Source of the DNA: Acetobacteraceae bacterium
Lineage (GTDB): Bacteria > Pseudomonadota > Alphaproteobacteria > Acetobacterales > Acetobacteraceae
NCBI GenBank assembly: GCA_030041375.1
Contig: JASHOA010000014.1
Span: forward strand, 1 to 64,000
Reading direction: 5' to 3'
DNA length: 64,000 nucleotides
This document shows positions 42,947-50,472 of this stretch, one piece after another (position 1 is the stretch's first letter; each line of letters begins with the position of its first letter). The position numbers and the translations under genes are program-made. Under the pieces are notes generated by a model, which did not search any database, was not told the origin of the DNA, and saw only the letters and a program-made list of their open reading frames with translations.

Positions 42947-43657
42947 CTACAACGCCTGGGCGTAGGCGTGGGTCGGTGCAGCGCCTTCCCAGAACGGGCT
43001 TGTATAGTAAACCGTCACGTTGCCGCCATAGCGCTGCAGCACCCCGGGCATGTCTTCGAAATGAAACCCGCCGCCCATTTGCAATCCGGTCGTCACGCCG
43101 TTGTAGCTCAGATTGTGCAGCACGTAATGCTGGCCATTGTAGATGCCCATATAGATCGCAACGTGATTGATGACGTTGGCGCCGTTCCTGTTGTCCTCGA
43201 AGGCCAGGAGATCGCCCATGTTCGGTGTCGCGCCCGGCGGGTTGTATTGCGCCGCCGTGCCGAACAGGCTGCGCAACTTGGTGTCGGACGCCGTCGCGGA
43301 CTGATAGAACCGCGTGCATTCGGCCTTGCTGATCGCGTTGCACTGGTAGGCCAGATAAAGCACGCCCTCCCAGCAGTTCATGATCAGGTTCTGCTCGGAA
43401 CCCGTGCTGCGCTTGGTTTTCGACCAGGTGCCGAAGCGCGCCGCATTGCCGTGCACCGGCGTACTCGATGCCCACATCAGCTTGCCGACGCGATAGATGC
43501 CTTTCTTCACCACCCGGCGCGTCACGGCGTTGCCGATCGTGTGCAGCAGGCCGGCGAAATACGTCTGCATGGCCTGCTGCGCGTTCGTGAAATGGGTCGT
43601 CGCCACGCCGGCCCCGCCGAACCGTGCGCTCAGCCAGCCGCTCGCATTGTTGGGCAT
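42947..43657 (-). CDS. Unrecognised protein with NlpC/P60-like Cys-His pattern
   Basis: A 236-residue protein without signal peptide or membrane segment. A Cys in LIMNCWEGVLYLAYQ starts a likely helix, and about 75 residues later a His in NVINHVAIYMGIYNG lies on a strand, followed by a second His in YVLHNLSYNG. This spacing is like NlpC/P60 or CHAP cysteine peptidases and amidases that cleave peptidoglycan. The first 80 residues have no recognised domain. It lies 34 bases after phnW on the same strand, but phnW gives no functional link. Effector or toxin roles are possible; I make no firm call. Confidence 0.6.
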   Translation of the reverse strand: MPNNASGWLSARFGGAGVATTHFTNAQQAMQTYFAGLLHTIGNAVTRRVVKKGIYRVGKLMWASSTPVHGNAARFGTWSKTKRSTGSEQNLIMNCWEGVLYLAYQCNAISKAECTRFYQSATASDTKLRSLFGTAAQYNPPGATPNMGDLLAFEDNRNGANVINHVAIYMGIYNGQHYVLHNLSYNGVTTGLQMGGGFHFEDMPGVLQRYGGNVTVYYTSPFWEGAAPTHAYAQAL

Positions 43658-43691
43658 CCGCCCCTCTCCTCACAGCCGCCCCGGCGGCCGT

Positions 43692-44807
43692 TCACGCCGC
43701 CTTGCGATTCCGAATCCCGAGTTCCCTGAGCGCACCATCCATCGCGCCGACGGCTTCGCGGAAGTCTTCCGGGCCCAGCGCTCCGATCAGGCCGACGCGG
43801 AAACTTGGCGTCACAGTATCGAAGAAGTTGCTGATCACGAACCCGCGCTCCTTCACCCGATCGACGAAGGATTGCAAATTCCAGCGCGGATCGTCCGGCG
43901 CATGCACATTGAACACGATCGGACCTTGCAGTTGCCGCGGCAGGTAGGGCGAAAGGCCGACCGCGCGCACGCCATCGGCAAAAACCTTGAGGTTGGCCCG
44001 GTAGCGTTCGAGCCGCCGCTCGCGCCCGCCCTCGGCGGCGAAGAGATCGAGCGCGACCGAGAGCGCATTCAGCACCTGCGCCGGCGGGGTGAAGCGGAAG
44101 CTTCCGCTGCCGTTGCGCTCGGCGTGAGCGTGGACATCCGCCAGATCGAGGCACCAGCTTTGTGCCTCGCCGACGCGGCCGACAAGACGCTCGCGCGGAG
44201 AGATCGCGACGGCGATGCCGGGGATTCCTTCAAGGCACTTGTTGGCGGTGAAGAGGGCGGCATCCACCTCCGGCATGGCTGAGAGATCGAGCGGCAGCGC
44301 ACCGAAGGCGGAAACGGCGTCAATGATGACGCGCCGGTGATGCGCGCGCGCAACCCCGACCAGCGCGTCCGCGTCATGCACGATGCCGCTGCTGGTCTCG
44401 CTGTACACGAAAGCGAGGTGGCTGATCGCCGGGTCGGCCGCCAGGGCAGCGGCCACCGCACGGGGATCGACCCGCTCACGCTCGCCCATCGGAACGTGCA
44501 GCACCTCACGCCCGCATTCGCGCGCCAGCCGGGTGAGGCGGACGGCATAGCTCCCGGTCATCGGCACCAGGACCTTGCCCTCGCGCGGCACGAAAGTGCG
44601 CAGCGCGGCCTCGATCACGAAGTGCCCCGAGCCCTGGATGGGCAGGCAGGCATGTGTCTCCGGCCCCACGCCGGCGATCGGCAAGAGGCGCGCCCGCACC
44701 CCGGCATAGAGCGGATGGAAATCGAGATCCCAGGGAGCGAAGTCATGGACCAGGGCGGCCCGTACTTCCGGGCGCGTGGTCACAGGGCCGGGTATCAGAA
44801 GCTTCAT
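43692..44807 (-). CDS. phnW: 2-Aminoethylphosphonate:pyruvate aminotransferase-like enzyme
   Basis: A 371-residue class V PLP enzyme: LLIPGPVTTRPEVRAAL start, LPIQGSGHFVIEAAL, AFVYSETSSGIVHDADAL, VIIDAVSAFGALPLDLS, and Lys in ALFTANKCLEGIPGIAVAIS. These match PhnW rather than serine-glyoxylate aminotransferase in the NKC.(E/Q)G.PG pattern. PhnW turns aminoethylphosphonate into phosphonoacetaldehyde. phnX or phnA are not adjacent, so the pathway is incomplete locally. Start at ATG 44807. Confidence 0.85.
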   Translation of the reverse strand: MKLLIPGPVTTRPEVRAALVHDFAPWDLDFHPLYAGVRARLLPIAGVGPETHACLPIQGSGHFVIEAALRTFVPREGKVLVPMTGSYAVRLTRLARECGREVLHVPMGERERVDPRAVAAALAADPAISHLAFVYSETSSGIVHDADALVGVARAHHRRVIIDAVSAFGALPLDLSAMPEVDAALFTANKCLEGIPGIAVAISPRERLVGRVGEAQSWCLDLADVHAHAERNGSGSFRFTPPAQVLNALSVALDLFAAEGGRERRLERYRANLKVFADGVRAVGLSPYLPRQLQGPIVFNVHAPDDPRWNLQSFVDRVKERGFVISNFFDTVTPSFRVGLIGALGPEDFREAVGAMDGALRELGIRNRKAA

Positions 44808-44898
44808 GAGCGATCGCTGGGAGTGCTGGAAAAGGGCCTGGACGCTGCCATGCCGGCCTCTCGAAATCCAGGGCCGCCGGCGCGCAACAGGGGTGCCT

Positions 44899-44959
44899 GG
44901 CCCGCGATCGCCAGAGGCGGAATCGCCGGCGGGCGTGAATCGCGGGCCCAAATAGCGAG
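44899..44959. repeat. Family B relative, first half only (copy 6)
   Basis: Matches the first-hairpin half of repeat B with a one-base loss near its start and other changes. No second hairpin. It lies about 90 bases upstream of phnW and 155 upstream of the Ysc84-like gene. Confidence 0.78.
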
Positions 44960-45114
44960 CCGGGCGCAGGGCGCCCGCGAAATCGGGCCTGGCCTTGGCA
45001 CGGACTGGCAACCGCCGTTCTTTCGCCGCAGAGTTCGGCCTCTGTCTTTCGATTCGCGCGCCGATTTTCTACGCTGCGAAGAATCCGGGGGATCGAGGAG
45101 AAGGGAGAAAGCCG

Positions 45115-45792
45115 ATGCCGCGCTTCGCCATGCTTGCTCTGCTCACGATCCTCTCGCTGGCCGCCTGCGCCGGGCCGGGAGACCAGAACGGCGCGCAGCG
45201 CCTGGTCGATCAATCGACCCTGACTGTCGAATCGATCATGAGCTCCTCGAGCGGACCCAACGTCGCGAACACCCTGAAGAGCGCGCATGCCGTGATCATC
45301 TGCCCCGAGGTCTTCAAGGCCGGGTTCATTCTCGGTGGCTCGGGCGGCGGGTGCGTGCTGGTCGCTCGCGCTGCCCAGGGTTCCTGGTCCGACCCCGCAT
45401 TCTATACGATCGGCAGCGGCAGCCTCGGCTTGCAGGCGGGTATCGAGAATTCCTCGGTCATGATCATGATCATGAACGACAAAGCGTTGAACGCCGTCAT
45501 CAACAGCCAGTTCAAGATCGGGGCTGACGCCTCGATTGCGGTTGCGAATTTCGGCGCCGGGGTAGGCGGCGGGACAACCGCGGCTCTCAATGCCGATATC
45601 GTCACCTTCGCCGAGAACCGCGGCCTGTTCGCCGGCGTCTCGCTCGACGGCGCGTTGCTTTCCGCGGACCCCGCGAGCAACCAAGTCTACTACGGCAGGC
45701 CCGCCGATACGCGCGACATCGTGGTCTCGATGCAGGCGAACAATCCCGGCGCAAACCCGTTGCGCGCCGTGCTTGCCCGCTACGGCAGCTGA
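45115..45792 (+). CDS. Ysc84-domain lipoprotein
   Basis: A 225-residue lipoprotein: signal MPRFAMLALLTILSLAAC with lipobox SLAAC, then the Ysc84 (SYLF-like) domain with AHAVIICPEVFKAGFILGGS, GGGCVLVAR, ENSSVMIMIMNDKALNAVI, FKIGADASIAVANFGAGVGG and DIVTFAENRGLFAGVSLDG. The domain binds lipids; bacterial versions are of unknown function. GGGAGAAAGCCG precedes the ATG. Confidence 0.9.
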   Translation: MPRFAMLALLTILSLAACAGPGDQNGAQRLVDQSTLTVESIMSSSSGPNVANTLKSAHAVIICPEVFKAGFILGGSGGGCVLVARAAQGSWSDPAFYTIGSGSLGLQAGIENSSVMIMIMNDKALNAVINSQFKIGADASIAVANFGAGVGGGTTAALNADIVTFAENRGLFAGVSLDGALLSADPASNQVYYGRPADTRDIVVSMQANNPGANPLRAVLARYGS

Positions 45793-45948
45793 GCGAAAGC
45801 CAGGCGGCGGGGGCTTGCTCGTGGCCCCTTCCGCTGCCGCAGTGGTCGGATTAGGTTGACAAAAGCCGGTCGAGGCCCGTCGTCGGGGTTGCTGCGTCCG
45901 GTAAATTTCGTTCTCTTTTAAGGCTCTAAAGGATACTCCTCAGGTTCG

Positions 45949-46461
45949 ATGAGAATTGGATGGCCTGCCTTGGATGAGCCGCTGCCGTTCTGGAAGATCA
46001 AGACGCTGGCCGAGATGTCTCTCTCGGAATGGGAGTCGCTTTGCGACGGTTGCGGCCGCTGCTGCCTCCACAAGCTGCGCGACGATGACGGAGCGCTTTC
46101 CTTCACCAACGTCGCTTGCCGCCTGCTCGACACGAAGAGCTGCCGCTGCACCGACTATGTGCACCGCCACCGGCGCGTGCCGGACTGCGTGCGCCTGACG
46201 CCCAGGGCGCTCGAGGAAATCGACTGGCTGCCGCCCTCCTGCGCCTACCGCCGCCTGGCCGAGGGGCGCGATCTGCCGGCGTGGCATCCGCTGATCACGG
46301 GTGATCCCGACAGCGTGCATCGCGCCGGTGCGTCCGTGGCCGGGCGCGCAGTGCCGGAAACCGAAGCAAGCCGGCTCGAGGATCATGTCGTCGCCTGGCC
46401 GGCGCGGATGCCGCGGCGCCCTGCGGTGCTATGGAAACGGGGAACGGAGAAACCACGATGA
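45949..46461 (+). CDS. YcgN-family (UPF0260) cysteine-rich protein
   Basis: A 170-residue protein: [20 protein letters not shown], then [24 protein letters not shown] and PDCVRLTP; the many cysteines suggest a metal or Fe-S site (YkgJ/YcgN family). Function unknown. The stop overlaps the next gene's start as ATGA. Confidence 0.92.
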   Translation: MRIGWPALDEPLPFWKIKTLAEMSLSEWESLCDGCGRCCLHKLRDDDGALSFTNVACRLLDTKSCRCTDYVHRHRRVPDCVRLTPRALEEIDWLPPSCAYRRLAEGRDLPAWHPLITGDPDSVHRAGASVAGRAVPETEASRLEDHVVAWPARMPRRPAVLWKRGTEKPR

Positions 46462-47378
46462 CACGTGATGCCATCTTCGCCGGCGTGAACGCGGCGGTGT
46501 TGACCCCGATGCGGAGCGATCTTTCGCCCGATCTCGACCGTCTCGCGCGGCGCTGCAGCCATCTCTTCGCACACGGCTGCAACAATATCGGCGTGCTGGG
46601 CACCACGGGTGAAGCCAACAGCTTCGGCATCGGTGAGCGGCTGGAAATCCTCGAAGGACTGCTCGAGCGCGGCGTGCCAGCCGAGCGCCTGCTGCCCGGC
46701 ACGGGCACCCCGGCGCTGACCGATTCGGTGCTGCTCACGCGTCGCGCGGCCGAGCTTGGCTGCCGCGGCGCCCTGATGCTGCCGCCCTTCTATTACAAGG
46801 ACCTGTCGGAGGACGGGCTGTTCACCTATTTCAGCGAAGTGATCCAGCGGCTTGGCAGCCGGATCCCGATCTACCTCTATCATTTCCCGCGGCTGTCGGC
46901 CGTGCCTTTCAGCCTCGCCCTGATCGCCCGCCTGCTGAAAGCCTTCCCCGGCGTGATCAAGGGGGTCAAGGACAGCAGCGGAAGTCTCGCCAACGCTTCC
47001 GCCATGGTGAAGGAATTCGGCGCCGAGGGATTCGAGGTCTATGTCGGATTCGATGACGGCTTGCTCGAAATTCTGAAGCAAGGCGGCGCGGGATGCATTA
47101 CTGCGGCGGCCAACGTGACGAGCGCGATCAATGCCGCAGTGGTGGCGCACTGGCGGGAGCGTGAGGGCGAGGAGGCGCAACGCCTGCTCTCAGCGCTCCG
47201 CAGGGTGCTGACCAGTGTTCCGACCATTCCGGCCCTGCGCGCGCTGGTCGCGCGGGCCGAACGGGATCCGGCATGGCTCACGCCCCGCCCGCCGAACGTG
47301 CCGCTTTCGGCAGAGGAAGCAGCCAAATTCTTCGCCGCCTGGGACGCCTGCGGCATGGACCTTTCCAGGGCCGCCTGA
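46458..47378 (+). CDS. Dihydrodipicolinate synthase-family aldolase/lyase
   Basis: A 306-residue member of the DHDPS/N-acetylneuraminate-lyase family: [13 protein letters not shown], catalytic Tyr in IYLYHFP and Schiff-base Lys in [11 protein letters not shown]. Divergence from true DapA and the cupin partner suggest a catabolic 2-oxo-acid aldolase or dehydratase, not lysine synthesis. The ATG at 46458 has GGAGAAACC upstream and overlaps the ycgN stop; the cupin gene starts 13 bases after. Confidence 0.9.
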   Translation: MTRDAIFAGVNAAVLTPMRSDLSPDLDRLARRCSHLFAHGCNNIGVLGTTGEANSFGIGERLEILEGLLERGVPAERLLPGTGTPALTDSVLLTRRAAELGCRGALMLPPFYYKDLSEDGLFTYFSEVIQRLGSRIPIYLYHFPRLSAVPFSLALIARLLKAFPGVIKGVKDSSGSLANASAMVKEFGAEGFEVYVGFDDGLLEILKQGGAGCITAAANVTSAINAAVVAHWREREGEEAQRLLSALRRVLTSVPTIPALRALVARAERDPAWLTPRPPNVPLSAEEAAKFFAAWDACGMDLSRAA

Positions 47379-47391
47379 GGAAGGGCTCGGC

Positions 47392-47913
47392 ATGCTCGGG
47401 CCCGAGATTTTCCGATTCGACCCCGACGGGGCGATTCCGAATTCGCACCTGCCGCTCCTCGTCTATCGGCAGGCCGCGCCGGCCACGAATGCCACCGGGA
47501 TCGAGAGGCTGTTCACCGCCAATCTGTGGCCTGCTTCATGGCGCAATGGCGTCTATCCGTTCCACCATTTCCACGCCAGGGTGCACGAGGCGCTGGGCGT
47601 GGCACGCGGGAGGGCCAGCGTGCTGTTCGGCGGCCCGGCCGGAGAAGTCGTTCGTCTTGATGCCGGCGATGTCGTCGTTATCCCGGCCGGGGTCGGACAT
47701 TGCGCGGTGGATGCCTCGGCGGATCTTCTCATTGTTGGCGCCTATCCGGCAGGCTCGGCGCAGCCGGACCTTCGGCGTGGGCAACCCAAGGATGAAAGCG
47801 GGATCCGGGGCCTGATCGCGGCGGTTTCGCTCCCGGAGGCGGATCCTGTTGCGGGGCGGGATGGGCCGCTGATGCGCCTCTGGGCAGGCGGACTATCCGT
47901 CACCACCGCATAG
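47392..47913 (+). CDS. Cupin-fold protein
   Basis: A 173-residue single cupin: HHFHARVHEALGVARG (the His cluster with Glu for metal) and GDVVVIPAGVGHCAVDAS (the second His motif). Belongs to the short cupins often listed as double-stranded beta-helix proteins. It follows the aldolase gene by 13 bases and may share its pathway. The start MLGPEIFRFDPDG fits. Confidence 0.88.
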   Translation: MLGPEIFRFDPDGAIPNSHLPLLVYRQAAPATNATGIERLFTANLWPASWRNGVYPFHHFHARVHEALGVARGRASVLFGGPAGEVVRLDAGDVVVIPAGVGHCAVDASADLLIVGAYPAGSAQPDLRRGQPKDESGIRGLIAAVSLPEADPVAGRDGPLMRLWAGGLSVTTA

Positions 47914-47922
47914 CCATGCGCA

Positions 47923-48061
47923 TCAGCTGCCGCTGAACCACTTGCAGCCGCGATCCTCCCGGAAGCCGCCGGGATAGCGGTTCGTGACAGAGAGCACGGT
48001 GATGAATTTCGGATCCTCGAAGCCGCGCCTGGTCGGAATGCGGATCTCGAAGGGATAGCCC
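47923..48061 (-). pseudogene. C-terminal remnant of a sulfite-oxidase-family molybdoenzyme
   Basis: Forty-five codons ending in TGA at 47923-47925 read GYPFEIRIPTRRGFEDPKF then VTNRYPGGFREDRGCKWFSG, the characteristic C-terminus of sulfite oxidase-like molybdopterin oxidoreductases (pattern GYP...R.PT..GF..PK....VTN.YPGG...D.G..WFSG). Upstream the frame enters repeat B copy 3 at its ATAG end and no further homology follows. The 5' part of the gene is lost, with the repeat at the break. Confidence 0.82.
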
Positions 48062-48161
48062 GCGATCGCCCGCGACGGAATCGTCGGAGGGCGTGAATCG
48101 CGGGCTCGCATAAACCGCGAGACCCGTGTCGGGCTGCACAGTCAGCCCGACACGGGTCTAG
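48055..48161. repeat. Interspersed repeat family B, copy 3 (107 bp)
   Basis: Starts ATAG (48055-48058, one-base variant) and ends CTAG (48158-48161). Same two hairpins as copy 1. It borders the molybdoenzyme remnant on one side and, 2 bases further, the stop of the small gene 48164-48388 on the other. Confidence 0.92.
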
Positions 48162-48163
48162 TG

Positions 48164-48388
48164 TCAGGCGTGGCCCGCACAGCCGAACGCATCCTCTCCG
48201 CCGAGCCGCACCAGTGCAGCGAGGAGGCGGAGCGCGTTCGGGCCGCCGCGATCGGACAGCGCGCCGCCCTCGATCTCGCCGGCCAGGAGTTCCGCCTGGC
48301 CGGCAATCGTATCCGAGGCGCGGCGCATGGCCTCGCGGGAAAGGGCAATTTGCAGATCTTCAGGTAACAGGTTCCAGTCAGCGAGCAT
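48164..48388 (-). CDS. Small helical protein, function unknown
   Basis: A 74-residue protein MLADWNLLPEDLQIALSREA and onwards; a run of amphipathic helices with ASDTIAGQAELLAGEIEGG and NALRLLAALVRL. GGAGCGG lies upstream of the ATG. The stop is 2 bases from the end of repeat B copy 3, so its last residues (DAFGCAGHA) may have been changed by the insertion. I do not know the family. Confidence 0.65.
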   Translation of the reverse strand: MLADWNLLPEDLQIALSREAMRRASDTIAGQAELLAGEIEGGALSDRGGPNALRLLAALVRLGGEDAFGCAGHA

Positions 48389-48503
48389 TTGGGCTCACTC
48401 CGCTCCAGCCGTTTTGGCGAGGGGGTTGCCGCGGCAAAAAGGGAATCGCACGGTCGAGGCGGAGCTTGCACGGGACGAAGTTAATGAGCCCTTTGCACGC
48501 CCT

Positions 48504-49283
48504 TCATTCCAGCGTGAGCTGAACCGCCGGCAACGGCTTGAACACCACCTCTACCGCTGCCGGCCCCATCAGCCACACCGCCGGCGTCACCGTTCCGAGC
48601 ATGACCACCTGCCCTGCCTTGAGTCCGCCGAACGCCGCCGCCAGAGGAGAAGCGGCGAGCCAGGCGAGCGCGGTGAGCGGATCGCCCATCAGTTCCTTGC
48701 CCTTCCCATCCCCGCACGGGCACTGATTGACCAGGATGCGCCCCGTGATGGCTTTGAGATCGAGCTTCCGCCACTCCGCCTCTGCGCTGCCGACGACGGC
48801 TGCGGCGTGGAACATCTGGTCGGCGATCAGTGCCGGAACCCCGAACTCGCGCAGATCCGGATAGCGATTTTCGACGATTTCGATCGCCGCCGAAACCGCA
48901 CCGACCGCAGCAGCGGCGCGTTCGGCCGAGCAGGGACCCGGCGGCAGATCGGCGGCCAGCCGAATCGCCAGTTCGCACTCCACCGCCGGGGTCTGGAAAG
49001 CGGCGAATGGAAGACGGATTCCACTTGAATAGATGCCGCTGCCCGGCATGAACCCGGCCAGCGGCCCGTCGAGCCCGAGATAATCCTGCATATGCTTCGC
49101 CGTCGCGCCGATCTTGAAACCGGCGGGCGGCAACCCGCCCATGCGTTCGGCAAGTGCACGCTGCGCCGCGATCCCTTCCGCCTCGCTCGCCGGGCCGACG
49201 TCAGGCTCGAAGGGCAGCAGCTTGCGGTGTGCGCGCCGCTCCTTGAGCAGCAGCTCGGCGATGGCGACCGGATCCGAACTCAT
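48504..49283 (-). CDS. 2-Keto-4-pentenoate hydratase-type enzyme (FAH family)
   Basis: A 259-residue member of the hydratase/decarboxylase branch: GFKIGATAKHMQDYLGLDGP near the start, CELAIRLAADLP (metal Glu), ALEIVENRY-like IEIVENRYPDL, then LTALAWLAASP, LKAGQVVMLGTVTPAVW. It would hydrate a 2-oxo-pentenoate from aromatic or related breakdown; no other pathway genes are adjacent. The ATG at 49283 overlaps the rlmB stop (ATGA). Confidence 0.87.
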   Translation of the reverse strand: MSSDPVAIAELLLKERRAHRKLLPFEPDVGPASEAEGIAAQRALAERMGGLPPAGFKIGATAKHMQDYLGLDGPLAGFMPGSGIYSSGIRLPFAAFQTPAVECELAIRLAADLPPGPCSAERAAAAVGAVSAAIEIVENRYPDLREFGVPALIADQMFHAAAVVGSAEAEWRKLDLKAITGRILVNQCPCGDGKGKELMGDPLTALAWLAASPLAAAFGGLKAGQVVMLGTVTPAVWLMGPAAVEVVFKPLPAVQLTLE

Positions 49284-50095
49284 GGGCTTTTTGCTCCGTT
49301 CCTGCCACGGGTGAGCTCGTAGAGCGCAATCGCCGCCGCCGCCGCGACGTTGAGGCTTGTCATTCTCCCGCCGGGCATGGCCAATGCCAGGCTCTCGTCG
49401 CATGTTTCCCGGGTCAGCCGGCGGAGACCCTCGTCCTCTGCGCCCAGTACGAGTGCGACCCGCCTTCCGGCGAGCTCCGGCCCCGAAAGAAGGCGCGGCG
49501 CATCCGGGGTCAGTCCGATTGTCCAGCAACCGGCTGCCTTGAGAGCGATCAGCGTGCGGGCAATGTTGACCGCGCGCAACAGGGGCACCGTCTCCAGCGC
49601 GCCGGAGGCCGCCTTGGCCATGGCGCCGGTTTCATCCGGCGCATTGCGCTCCTGGGCGATCACCGCTGCGGCGCCGAAGGCCGCCGCCGAGCGCAGGATG
49701 GCTCCGACATTGCGAGGATCGCTCAACTGGTCGAGCACGATCAGCGGACCCGGGCTGGCGAGAACGTTCTGAAGCGGTGGCGGCAAAAGCGGATCAGCGA
49801 GCAGCGCCGCACCCTGGTGCGCCACCCCAAGGCCGAGCAACTGATCGATCCGCTGCCGCTCGGTCCGCTCCGGCGCGATTGGCCAGCCCGATGCAAGTCG
49901 CGCCTTGAGCGCCGTCTCTGCCTCTTCGGTGAGCATGAGGCGCCGCGCCCGCCGGTGCGGATTGGCAAGCGCCGCAGCGACAGCATGCAGGCCGTAAAGC
50001 CAGACGCCGCCGCGCGGTGCCTGCGGGCGCGTCACCTCCCGTCGCGGGAAGTGCCGGGCCGGCGGACCGGGCCGATGAGAGGGATGCTGCGCCAT
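49280..50095 (-). CDS. rlmB: 23S rRNA (guanosine2251-2'-O)-methyltransferase RlmB-type
   Basis: A 271-residue SPOUT methyltransferase: substrate-binding domain (LYGLHAVAAALANPHRRARR), then motif 1 LDQLSDPRNVGAILRSAAAF, motif 2 ALVLGAEDEGLRRLT and motif 3 AMPGGRMTSLNVAAAAAIAL, the TrmH/RlmB order. It is divergent from tRNA-Tyr, an arrangement common in alphaproteobacteria. The hydratase gene downstream is coupled by ATGA. Confidence 0.93.
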   Translation of the reverse strand: MAQHPSHRPGPPARHFPRREVTRPQAPRGGVWLYGLHAVAAALANPHRRARRLMLTEEAETALKARLASGWPIAPERTERQRIDQLLGLGVAHQGAALLADPLLPPPLQNVLASPGPLIVLDQLSDPRNVGAILRSAAAFGAAAVIAQERNAPDETGAMAKAASGALETVPLLRAVNIARTLIALKAAGCWTIGLTPDAPRLLSGPELAGRRVALVLGAEDEGLRRLTRETCDESLALAMPGGRMTSLNVAAAAAIALYELTRGRNGAKSP

Positions 50096-50163
50096 GGCGG
50101 GACCCTATAGAGAGGGTCCGCGGCGCGTTGACAAGCCCGCTCGTCCGCCATAACCCGCGCGGC

Positions 50164-50249
50164 GGAGGGGTGCCCGAGTGGCTAAAGGGGACGGACTGTA
50201 AATCCGTTGGCGCACGCCTACGTTGGTTCGAATCCAACCCCCTCCACCA
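50164..50249 (+). tRNA. tRNA-Tyr (GTA anticodon)
   Basis: An 86-base class II tRNA with encoded CCA. Acceptor GGAGGGG pairs with CCCCTCC, the anticodon loop CTGTAAA has GTA, a long variable arm is present as expected for tyrosine, and the T arm contains GTTCGAATC. It follows rlmB divergently by 68 bases. In many alphaproteobacteria tRNA-Gly and tuf come next; here they do not within the window. Confidence 0.97.
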
Positions 50250-50472
50250 TGGTGCCGAGCAAACTTGATGATCGGAGTGAAGGTTCGTGCTCGAAAGTGA
50301 ATGGGCCGCGGTCTGACGCTGAACAAATATTGAAGCGCCTTATTCGGGTCGCTCTTATGGAGCGCCGCAATAGCGCACTGCATTCCTGATCAATGCGGGC
50401 GGGAAAATGCGATGATCCCGGGTCGGCGTTCCGATCATCTCGGGCCGCTACGGCGATCTGTGGAATCCCTGC

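Noticed and set aside
42947-44807. phnW and the following gene as a phosphonate-degradation operon
   Set aside because: The second gene has no resemblance to phnX, phnY or phnA.
14844-48161. A and B repeats as CRISPR or integron attC arrays
   Set aside because: Copies are not in tandem with constant spacing, there are no cas or integrase genes, and each is bounded by CTAG.
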